NCBI RefSeq assembly: GCF_017161325.1
Contig: NZ_CP045670.1
Span: 2,287,367-2,351,366, forward strand
Direction of reading: 5' to 3'
DNA from: Treponema pedis
Lineage (GTDB): Bacteria; Spirochaetota; Spirochaetia; Treponematales; Treponemataceae
Length of the DNA: 64,000 nt
The notes below the pieces were generated by a model that saw only the letters and a list, made by a program, of their open reading frames with translations, had not been told where the DNA came from and did not search any database. Every line of letters starts with the position of its first letter. Positions within the stretch are counted from its first letter, which is position 1. The position numbers were made by a program, and so were the translations under genes. Shown piece by piece: positions 57,682 to 64,000 of the stretch.

Positions 57682-57850
57682 GGGGCAAAGGCGCTTCGCT
57701 GTTTGCTTGTGTGCGAGGGGGCGGTTTTATTTTAACCGCTAAGAGCGCAAAGACCGCTAAGGGTTTCGGGCTGCCGTGCTTTGCAACCTCCTCTACTCCT
57801 CTTTGCGTGCTTTGCGTACTCTGCGGTTTTATTTTTAACCGCTCGGAGAG
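57682..57850. repeat. about 100-bp repeat, group 2, with extended left arm
   Basis: Starts with GCAAAGGCGCTTCGCTGTTTGC and GTGTGCGAGGGGGCGGTTTT, then AACCGCTAAGAGCGCAAAG at 57734 and a second, altered unit at 57837. The same left arm occurs at 59625-59670, so the repeat includes it. Confidence 0.7.
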
Positions 57851-57861
57851 CAAAGGGCGCC

Positions 57862-57981
57862 TTGCGTTTAAAAACGGTGTTGCCGAATGCGGAATTGAAC
57901 ATTATTAAAAAGGCGGGGCATGAAGTAAATAAGGATAATCCGATAAGATTGGGAGAGGTGTTAAACGGGTTTTTAGGGTAA
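57862..57981 (+). pseudogene. fragment of an alpha/beta hydrolase C-terminus
   Basis: An open stretch of about 38 codons ending in TAA reads RLKTVLPNAELNIIKKAGHEVNKDNP, then GEVLNGFLG. The AGHE with following NPxxLxEVL pattern is the C-terminal end (catalytic His region) of alpha/beta hydrolases. The rest of the gene is missing, replaced upstream by the repeat group, so this is probably a truncated remnant. Confidence 0.45.
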
Positions 57982-58080
57982 TAAACTTAAAGGTTGCCCT
58001 GCCTTTTATACCGCTTAAAAACGCAAGAGAAAAAAGGCAGAGAGCTTTTTAAAAAGGGGTTAAAAAGCGTTTAAAACAGG

Positions 58081-58854
58081 TTAAAATGAGCCCTTGTAGC
58101 CGAGCTCGCGGAGCCTTTTTTGGGTTTTTACCGATAAGGCAAGTTTTTCAAAGGTTGCATGACCGCCTATTTTAACCCCGTCGGGTATTATAATTTCTTT
58201 TAAATTGGGGCACTCGGCAAAGCCACCGTTAGACGGCCCTTCCGTACCGATAAATTTAATATGGGAGGGAATTTTTACTTCCGTAAATGTACAAGCTGCA
58301 TAGGCACCTAAATGTTCCGCCGATTGTGGCGCCGTAAACTCTTCCAAATAAAGGAAGAAATAGGCGTTAAGCCACTCGTCCTCAATATACGTTTTATACT
58401 TGGCGTTTTTACCCGGTATTATTTTTTTTGCACAAAGCAGGGAGAGGTTTCCCCCCTGCACCATAGGGGCTTTAATATAAACCGTTTCGACATTGTCGGG
58501 AATAATTACCGCATCATAGGGGATAAACGCATCTTCAAGACTTTTGGCTTCCGGATTAAATTTTCTGTAAGGCTCGGTTACTGTTATGCTTTTTACGGGT
58601 AAGCCTTCAATCTTACCGGGGTAGTGAAGGACGGTAAGATTCCACATTTCCCCTTTTTTATCGTAAAACTCTTCTTTCATTTTGTTTGAAAATCCGGTTA
58701 TTTCAACAGCCTTACCGTCTTTGCTAAGAGTGTAACTGAAATAATCCGCCGCCATGGGCTTTGAGCCCCCTACACCGCTTCCTTCTTTTTCGCTGCATGA
58801 GGCTCCCGCCAGGAAAACCGCAGTTAAAAGAATACTTAAGATAATTTTTTTCAT
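58081..58854 (-). CDS. BspA-like leucine-rich repeat lipoprotein
   Basis: A 257-residue lipoprotein: signal ILSILLTAVFLAGASC with lipobox, Gly- and Ser-rich linker, then a body whose C-terminal half has LRR_5 (BspA-type) features: AAYAACTFTEVKIPSHIKFIG-like and GFAECPNLKEIIIPDGVKI, with LTVLHYPG, FIPYDAVIIPDNVETVYI earlier. BspA-like proteins of oral treponemes and Tannerella bind fibronectin and other host proteins. Only two or three repeat units are seen, so it is a small member. AGGAGG precedes the ATG. It lies in the repeat-rich zone, typical of acquired or variable genes. Confidence 0.75.
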   Translation of the reverse strand: MKKIILSILLTAVFLAGASCSEKEGSGVGGSKPMAADYFSYTLSKDGKAVEITGFSNKMKEEFYDKKGEMWNLTVLHYPGKIEGLPVKSITVTEPYRKFNPEAKSLEDAFIPYDAVIIPDNVETVYIKAPMVQGGNLSLLCAKKIIPGKNAKYKTYIEDEWLNAYFFLYLEEFTAPQSAEHLGAYAACTFTEVKIPSHIKFIGTEGPSNGGFAECPNLKEIIIPDGVKIGGHATFEKLALSVKTQKRLRELGYKGSF

Positions 58855-58888
58855 TTTTAATCCTCCTATATAAATCGATTAGTTATGA

Positions 58889-58922
58889 AAAAATCGTTAA
58901 GGCGCTTTTTATGCCCCGCGCC
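58889..58922 (-). terminator. intrinsic terminator of the gene at 58937-59563
   Basis: On the minus strand GGCGC (58918-58922) pairs with GCGCC (58901-58905) and is followed by a T-run (A-run at 58889-58894 on +). Confidence 0.6.
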
Positions 58923-58936
58923 TTGATAGGGCTTTT

Positions 58937-59563
58937 TTACTTTTTTTCTCCCGGCTTCCAAAAAGCCATATCAAGGATTTTCATGGGCGGGTAGTCTATG
59001 CCGTCTTCGGTTTGTATTTTAAGCCTCATTTTTTCAAGTTCGGGGTGTTCTTTGTAAAAGGTACAAAGCTCCAAAATCGACTTTTTGTTAAAGGTTTGAC
59101 ACAGATGTATTGCCTGGAGGGCACTACATACATTGGTGTCGTAGGCTACGGAGCAGGCAAAGGCGCCCGTAATAATTTTGGAAATAAGGGTAACGGTAAT
59201 GTTTCTGTCGTCCTTATTTTTTAAAGAGTCTAAACACGAGAAAAGCTCATTTTTAAGGGTAATTATAAGGGAAGCATTGGCTTCAACCGTGTCGATACTT
59301 GCGTTTTGAAGTATTTTAAAACGCGGGTCTTTAAGAAGGTTTATTACCGGAAGTAAGATGCGCCGGTTATGGTTAAGAAGAAAGGAGTTTCTTAACATAC
59401 CCCAACTTGCCAAGAACATAAAAAGTTCTTTAGCCAAAACGTCATCAGCGGTCTTTTTTTGTCTGAAGACGAGGTTACAGTCAATCCACGAGTAATACCG
59501 CGTATTGTCGGATTTAGAGGTTTCTTCTCTAAAACTTTGCAGGTTTTCCAAAAGTTCGCTCAT
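58937..59563 (-). CDS. unknown conserved-looking helical protein
   Basis: A 208-residue protein I do not recognise. It is mostly helical, with no signal or membrane segment, and has Cys residues scattered (SCLDSLKNK, FACSVAYDTNVCSALQ, HLCQTF, LELCTFY). A short aromatic stretch RYYSWIDCNLVF near 22-33 and the C-terminal ILDMAFWKP are the most distinctive parts. A good ribosome site (AGGAGG at 59571-59576 on the opposite strand, spacing 7) argues that it is a real gene. The upstream region has a T9 tract between TTGACA and TATAAT boxes. It lies between repeat groups. Confidence 0.5.
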   Translation of the reverse strand: MSELLENLQSFREETSKSDNTRYYSWIDCNLVFRQKKTADDVLAKELFMFLASWGMLRNSFLLNHNRRILLPVINLLKDPRFKILQNASIDTVEANASLIITLKNELFSCLDSLKNKDDRNITVTLISKIITGAFACSVAYDTNVCSALQAIHLCQTFNKKSILELCTFYKEHPELEKMRLKIQTEDGIDYPPMKILDMAFWKPGEKK

Positions 59564-59576
59564 ATATGTTCCTCCT

Positions 59577-59612
59577 AAAAAAAAACAGCTCCATTATATA
59601 AAAAAAAAATGT
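59577..59612 (-). promoter_or_regulatory. homopolymer-bearing promoter region of the 58937-59563 gene
   Basis: On the minus strand TTGACA, T9, then TATATAAT (59592-59599), then GGAGCTG, T9, AGGAGG. The -35 to -10 distance is only 11 bases as read, against the optimum of 17, so changes in the T-run could alter promoter strength. Confidence 0.35.
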
Positions 59613-59618
59613 CAAGTG

Positions 59619-59780
59619 GGGGGGGCAAAGGTGCTTCGCTGTTTGCCTGTGTGCGAGGGGGCGGTTTTGTTTTTAACCGCTAAGAGCGCAAAGGGCACTA
59701 AGGATTTTCGGGGTGCCGTGTTTTGCAAGCCCTCTATTTTTTTCTTTGCGTGCTCTGCGAGCTTTGCGGTTTATTTTGCG
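59619..59780. repeat. about 100-bp repeat, group 3
   Basis: Begins with a G8 run, then the left arm GCAAAGGTGCTTCGCTGTTTGC and GTGTGCGAGGGGGCGG, AACCGCTAAGAGCGCAAAG at 59675, and CTTTGCGTGCTCTGCGAGCTTTGCGG near 59743. Same architecture as group 2. Confidence 0.75.
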
Positions 59781-59859
59781 AATCGGTAAGGTGTTTGCTT
59801 TGCCGATGTTCCTATAAAATAAGCCTCCTTTTTTAACGGGTAATGTCCAATTCCCCATT

Positions 59860-59990
59860 ACGTGTATAGACCGTCTATCGTTATGCGGTAACTCTGTCTT
59901 ACCTTATGTGGTTCGGCTGTCTTACCTTACGTGGTAAGACTCCCTTACCTTATGCGGTAAGACCGACTAACCTTATACCGTTACACTGTG
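59860..59990. repeat. array of small palindromic units (CTTACC...GGTAAG)
   Basis: Four or five units of about 23 bases, each CTTACCTTATGTGG-like followed by GGTAAGAC: for example CTTACCTTACGTGGTAAGAC near 59921 and CTTACCTTATGCGGTAAGAC near 59944. Each can fold as a short hairpin. No reading frame is conserved across them. Confidence 0.6.
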
Positions 59991-60006
59991 CGTTTAATAA
60001 GCCCCC

Positions 60007-60226
60007 TCTTTCTCTCTGCGAGCTTTGCGGTTTTATTTAACTGCTAAGAGCGCAAAGGGTGCTAAGGCTTTTCAGGGTGTTGCCGTTTGTAAGCCACTCT
60101 GTTCTTCTTTGCGTGCTCTGCGAGCTTTGCGGTTTTATTTTAACCGCTAAGAGCGCAAAGACAGCTAAGGAGTTTTCAGGGTGCTTGTGTTTTACAACCC
60201 CCTCATTCCTCTTTGCGTGCTTTGCT
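60007..60226. repeat. about 100-bp repeat, group 4 (two tandem units)
   Basis: AACTGCTAAGAGCGCAAAG at 60039 and AACCGCTAAGAGCGCAAAG at 60142 mark two head-to-tail units about 103 bases apart, each followed by GCTAAGG, TTTTCAGGGTG and CTTTGCGTGC. No gene is read in it. Confidence 0.75.
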
Positions 60227-60304
60227 ATATTTAGAAAAAAAATAACTTATGGCGATACGTCGGTAAAACATTTAAACCCCTTGCCGTAGATGTGTGTTTT
60301 CCAC

Positions 60305-60333
60305 TTGACAAAAACCGTATTGCCTCCTATACT
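60305..60333 (+). promoter_or_regulatory. near-consensus sigma-70 promoter
   Basis: A perfect TTGACA (60305-60310), 17-base spacer, and TATACT (60328-60333). The predicted start of transcription (about 60340) is only 1-3 bases before the ATG at 60342, so the message would be leaderless or nearly so. Confidence 0.7.
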
Positions 60334-60341
60334 GTTTACCT

Positions 60342-60684
60342 ATGGTAGAAAACGGTATTTACTTGGGAAAAAAGTTAAATATTCACTCAAAAAAACTGGA
60401 TAAAAACAGGAAAATACTACCCCCCCCCCCCCGGGAAAAATTTAATTTATACTTATAAATGCTTAATTGAGAAGTACTTTAATAATCACTTACATAAATA
60501 TAAACATCTTATACAAGATTTAAAACATTTTTTCTATATCCGTAACGCCGGTAAATTTTATCAAGAAAATAACATGTTTCACATCAATAAACGAATTTTA
60601 CTGAAAGGTAAGTATAACTTACTCTACAGGCTGTTAAAATTTCAGGTACAGCCAACCGTTTCCTTCCCCAGTTCGGGAAGCTGA
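60342..60684 (+). CDS. candidate phase-variable small protein containing a C13 tract
   Basis: ATG at 60342 opens a frame that reaches a C13 run at 60420-60432 after 26 codons. As written, the frame then ends at the TAA at 60456. If the run has 12 (or 15) Cs, the frame continues for another 83 codons to TGA at 60682-60684, giving about 113 residues (start MVENGIYLGKK, four Pro from the tract, end FPSSGS) that is Lys/Tyr-rich and unlike anything I know. The downstream exported protein (60712) starts 27 bases later. Such a long open frame in AT-rich DNA, in only one of the three phases, supports a switchable gene, but no homology backs it. The tract could instead vary transcript structure. Confidence 0.45.
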
Positions 60685-60711
60685 ATATATTTTTAAGGAG
60701 ATTTTTTTAGA

Positions 60712-61155
60712 ATGAGAAAAATTAAATTATCGGTTATAGCCGTTTTTTTAATAGGAATAATACGGATTTTTGGCACTGAAACTCAAACATATTACAACTA
60801 TGAAAGAGGTTGGCGCGGGGAGGTTACTATCTCTCCGGAAAACTCTATGACAAGCAATGAATGGGACAAATTTGCAAGCAATTTTGTTGATAACATGAAA
60901 AAAAATGGAAAGAAGAATTATGAAACAAGCGGATTAACTATCATAGGAGATTTTAAATCCATTACCAAACTGTCTAAAAAGTTATCATGGTTATGTTGGC
61001 AAGCACTTGATGAATATGAGATAGCCTATGGAGAGGTTTATTATATTGTGATAGACTCCGAGCGTACAAAAACTCATATAATTGTCAGAATTGTCAAAGC
61101 GGAAGGAAGCGGGAAGTCTTTTGAATGGTATGGAATGCAAGCCTCTTATCATTAA
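60712..61155 (+). CDS. small exported protein of unknown function
   Basis: A 147-residue protein with an N-terminal signal peptide (KLSVIAVFLIGIIRIFG, probable cleavage before TETQ) and a mature part of about 120 residues with Tyr- and Trp-rich stretches (YYNYERGWRG; SWLCWQALDEYEIAYGEVYYIVIDSE). No motif is recognised. A clear AAGGAG at 60695-60700 precedes the ATG by 11 bases. It probably lies on the same transcript as the small C13-containing frame, so its expression may depend on that region. Periplasmic or secreted; function unknown. Confidence 0.7.
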   Translation: MRKIKLSVIAVFLIGIIRIFGTETQTYYNYERGWRGEVTISPENSMTSNEWDKFASNFVDNMKKNGKKNYETSGLTIIGDFKSITKLSKKLSWLCWQALDEYEIAYGEVYYIVIDSERTKTHIIVRIVKAEGSGKSFEWYGMQASYH

Positions 61156-61301
61156 TAAAAATAAAGAACAAAAGAATTTAAAAAGTAGGTTTTAACTTTC
61201 TTATAAAATCGTAGAACGTTAAAAGACAGTCATTTCCTCCCTTTCCCTTAGACGCCTTTCTATCTTTTCCGTACCTTCTTTTTCGGTTAGTATACAAAAA
61301 A

Positions 61302-61331
61302 GAAAACTGCGGAGAAGTATCCGCAGTTTTC
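61302..61331. terminator. bidirectional intrinsic terminator
   Basis: GAAAACTGCGGA (61302-61313) pairs perfectly with TCCGCAGTTTTC (61320-61331), with an A-run before and T-rich arm after. It lies between the convergent small exported gene and secA. Confidence 0.9.
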
Positions 61332-61392
61332 CGGAAACGGGAAAAACATATCAAAAAAATATAGTTTTACCGAAGTTTTTTCTTTAAAATGT

Positions 61393-64000
61393 TTATACAT
61401 TCCTGCCGCAGCATTGCTTATACTTTTTACCGCTGCCGCAGGGACAAGGGTCGTTTCTTCCGACCTTGGGCATTGTACGCACTACTTGGGCATTATCAGG
61501 GCGGCTTTTACCTGAAAGCACCGTACCTTCGGAAAAAGAGCCCATAGAGCTGTGCTGCGCACTTCCTTGAACAAGACGGGTTTGACGGGAAGCATAGGAA
61601 TTGTCGTCCAAACTGATTTGAACACGCACCAGTCTCGAAGCAATTTCGAATCTTATTTCATCAAGCATAGAATAGTAAATATCATAACCTTCAAGCTTAT
61701 ATTCGGTAAGAGGATTTTTTTGTCCGTAAGAGCGAAGGTAAACGGCTTCACGCAGCGATTCCAAATTTTCCAAGTGGTCAAGCCATTTTTTATCTATTGC
61801 CTGCAAGTATTGAAATCTTATAAACATATTTAAGTTTTCTTTACCCGCTAAAGCCTGTTTTTCTTCAAGCTCTTTTTTAAAATGCTCTACAAGAGAATTT
61901 ACTTCCGCCGTATTGTCTTTTTTATCGATACCGTCAAGTTCGTTTTCTGTAAGGTTATAAGAAAATTTTGATTTAAATAAATCCTGAAGAGTTTTTGAAA
62001 ACTCTTCTTTTTCGGCTTTTGAGGCGCTGCGGTATTCCGCAAATTTCTCTTCGATAAACTCGTGTATTGTCGCATAAATCCTTTCAATTAAATTTTCATC
62101 GGCTAAAATAGCATTTCTTTGACCGTAAATATAAGAGCGCTGTTCGTTTAAAACATCGTCATATTCAAGTAAGTGTTTTCGTATATCAAAGTTGCGGGCT
62201 TCCACCTTTGATTGAGCTTTTTCTATACTCTTATTTATCCACGGGTGCTCAATAGGCTCTCCGGCCTGCATACCGATTTTAGACATGATATTCTTTAAAT
62301 TTTCTCCGCCGAAAAGACGCATTAAGTCATCATCAAGAGATAAAAAGAATTTAGACCTTCCGGGGTCTCCCTGCCTTCCAGAGCGTCCGCGAAGCTGGTT
62401 ATCAATTCGGCGGCTTTCATGACGCTCGGTACCGATAACGTAAAGTCCGCCCAATTCTTTTACCTCGTTATAATCGCTTTGCCACTTTGCATATTCTTCG
62501 GCAAAAACTTTTTCATAATAGTCGGGATTCGGATTCGTTCCCGTTCTTTTTTTCGCCCGCATCTCGGGGTTTCCGCCCAGCTTAATATCGGTACCCCGCC
62601 CCGCCATATTCGTTGCTATTGTTACGGAACCCTTTGCTCCTGCTTCGGCAATAATCAGGGCTTCTCTTTCGTGGTTTTTAGCGTTTAAAACCTCGTGCCT
62701 TACTCCGCGTTTGGTAAGCATTTTGGAAATAAGCTCGGACTTTTCAATCGAAACCGTACCTACCAAAACGGGTTGTCCGCGTTTATGTGCATCGGCGATT
62801 TCATTACAAAGAGCATTAAGTTTATCCGCCTCATTTAAGAAAATAACATCATGTTCGTCTTTACGTGCTACAGGCAAATTCGTAGGAATAACTACTACGT
62901 CCAAATTATAAATTTTATTGAATTCAACGGCTTCCGTGTCTGCGGTACCTGTCATACCTGAAAGTTTGGCATACATTCTAAAAAAGTTTTGAAAGGTAAT
63001 AGTTGCAAGAGTTCTATTGCGCTGAGCAATTTTTATATGCTCCTTAGCTTCAATTGCCTGATGAAGCCCGTCGGAATAACGTCTACCCTCAAGCACACGC
63101 CCCGTAAACTCATCTACAATTTGCACTTGTCCGTCCTGCACTACATAATCGACATCTATATGATATAAAATATGAGCTCTTACCGACTGTGTAAAATAGT
63201 GAATATACTCAAAATTTTCCTCATCGAAAAGGCTGCCGTTTTTTATAAGTCCGTTTTTTTGCAAAATATCCTGAATATGAAGCATTCCGGAATCGGTAAA
63301 AGAAACCCGCTTGCTTTTTTCATCAAGCGTATAATCGCCTATGACCTCTTCGCCTTCCACCTCGTTAGGATACTCTCCGGTTTCCGGATTTTTTTCAACC
63401 TCTTTTAATTGTCCGATAAGGCGGTCAACCTCAAAAAAACGCTGCGTATCGTCTTCGGCAGCTCCCGAAATTATAAGGGGCGTTCTGGCCTCATCTATTA
63501 AAATCGAATCTATTTCGTCTACAATCGCAAAAGAAAATTCCCGCTGTGTTTTTTCACGTAAACTCATTTGCATATTATCGCGTAAATAATCGAACCCGAA
63601 TTCGTTGTTTGTTCCGTAAGTTATATCGCAATTATAAGCAGCGCGGCGGGCTTCGTTATCCATATTTGAAAGAATCGTTCCGACCGTTACCCCCAAATAA
63701 GAGTAAACGGGACGCATCCAATCCGCATCGCGCTCCGCAAGATAATCGTTTACGGTTACTATATGCACACCCTTTCCCGAAAGACTGTTTAAATAAGCGG
63801 CGGCAACGCTCATAAGAGTTTTACCCTCGCCGGTTTTCATTTCTACGATTTTACCTGAATGAAGAACAAGGGAGCCTAATATCTGTACATCATACGGACG
63901 CTCTCCCAAAATGCGTCTTGCCGCTTCCCGCGCCATTGCAAAGGCTTCGGGCAAAAAGGCATCGAGACTTTCACCTTTTTCAAACCTTTCTTTAAATTCG
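61393..64000 (-). CDS. secA: preprotein translocase ATPase SecA (C-terminal part; N-terminus beyond window)
   Basis: About 868 codons of SecA, the motor that drives proteins through SecYEG. Walker A KTGEGKT and [43 protein letters not shown] and the [14 protein letters not shown] segment are standard, and the C-terminus is the zinc-binding [13 protein letters not shown] with the usual preceding linker. The ATG at 63954 cannot be the true start: the frame stays open to the window edge, reading [17 protein letters not shown], which is normal SecA sequence. Only some 30-50 residues of the N-terminus are missing from this window. Confidence 0.98.
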   Translation of the reverse strand, partial: EFKERFEKGESLDAFLPEAFAMAREAARRILGERPYDVQILGSLVLHSGKIVEMKTGEGKTLMSVAAAYLNSLSGKGVHIVTVNDYLAERDADWMRPVYSYLGVTVGTILSNMDNEARRAAYNCDITYGTNNEFGFDYLRDNMQMSLREKTQREFSFAIVDEIDSILIDEARTPLIISGAAEDDTQRFFEVDRLIGQLKEVEKNPETGEYPNEVEGEEVIGDYTLDEKSKRVSFTDSGMLHIQDILQKNGLIKNGSLFDEENFEYIHYFTQSVRAHILYHIDVDYVVQDGQVQIVDEFTGRVLEGRRYSDGLHQAIEAKEHIKIAQRNRTLATITFQNFFRMYAKLSGMTGTADTEAVEFNKIYNLDVVVIPTNLPVARKDEHDVIFLNEADKLNALCNEIADAHKRGQPVLVGTVSIEKSELISKMLTKRGVRHEVLNAKNHEREALIIAEAGAKGSVTIATNMAGRGTDIKLGGNPEMRAKKRTGTNPNPDYYEKVFAEEYAKWQSDYNEVKELGGLYVIGTERHESRRIDNQLRGRSGRQGDPGRSKFFLSLDDDLMRLFGGENLKNIMSKIGMQAGEPIEHPWINKSIEKAQSKVEARNFDIRKHLLEYDDVLNEQRSYIYGQRNAILADENLIERIYATIHEFIEEKFAEYRSASKAEKEEFSKTLQDLFKSKFSYNLTENELDGIDKKDNTAEVNSLVEHFKKELEEKQALAGKENLNMFIRFQYLQAIDKKWLDHLENLESLREAVYLRSYGQKNPLTEYKLEGYDIYYSMLDEIRFEIASRLVRVQISLDDNSYASRQTRLVQGSAQHSSMGSFSEGTVLSGKSRPDNAQVVRTMPKVGRNDPCPCGSGKKYKQCCGRNV

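Noticed and set aside
59860-59990. possible CRISPR array
   Set aside because: The units are 23-base palindromes with almost no spacer and no cas gene nearby.

Overview
The window looks like chromosomal DNA of a host-associated Treponema (Spirochaetota). It is AT-rich, and it carries a spirochaete-type spiro-SPASM gene, an alanyl-tRNA synthetase too short to hold the usual C-terminal domain, the flagellar regulator pair fliW-csrA, an FlgF-type flagellar rod gene, many short-lipobox lipoproteins and a BspA-like leucine-rich lipoprotein. The genus is an inference from gene content; I cannot name the species from the sequence alone.

Layout. (1) 1-5393: the tail of an SH3-like protein, then a tightly overlapping + strand operon of spiro-SPASM protein, glycosyltransferase and an 885-residue fusion (cytidylyltransferase, PseG-like glycosyltransferase fold, zinc ribbon, methyltransferase), probably for a surface or flagellar glycan. 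(2) 5545-12000: MsrAB lipoprotein, PBP1A-type murein synthase (frameshifted), fliW-csrA, TraX-like protein, TrpS. (3) 12076-18496: a giant CoA-dehydratase activase fusion and a membrane-anchored flavinylated fumarate reductase-like enzyme. (4) 18601-24431: lipoprotein, ComEC (two frameshifts), HEAT-repeat protein, PilZ protein, CPBP protein. (5) 24549-32652: YifB/ComM, AbgT transporter, TPR protein, IspG, PQQ-like propeller, YciI. (6) 32883-38512: three-part glycerol-3-phosphate oxidising system and GlpK, interrupted by an FlgF gene. (7) 38703-44533: alaS, SurA-like chaperone, nusB, TPR lipoprotein, HAD phosphatase. (8) 44583-46780: a decayed phage MuF/toxin gene and an intact-ended 1.17 kb insertion sequence. 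(9) 47036-56245: ClpP (frameshifted), GNAT, Pth, PHP phosphoesterase, pyruvate kinase, S9 peptidase, glycosyltransferase, queuosine-precursor transporter (frameshifted), PurN. (10) 56400-60700: an accessory, repeat-rich zone with an Rpn nuclease, hairpin clusters, three groups of roughly 100-bp repeats, a lipoprotein, an unknown protein, and a 13-C tract inside a small promoter-driven reading frame. (11) 60712-64000: a small exported protein and the C-terminal part of SecA.

Two patterns run across the window. First, five otherwise well-conserved genes and the transposase carry single-base frameshifts, each in an A/T run of 6-8 (six genes, seven sites); four sites have one base too many, two one too few in the ordinary genes and one too few in the transposase or ClpP as detailed below. 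This could be assembly error, slippage-based expression or real decay, and raw reads would decide. Second, 57.4-60.7 kb holds most of the unexplained structure; the best candidate for something new is the C13 tract at 60420-60432, which would switch a 113-residue reading frame that begins at the predicted start of a near-consensus sigma-70 transcript.
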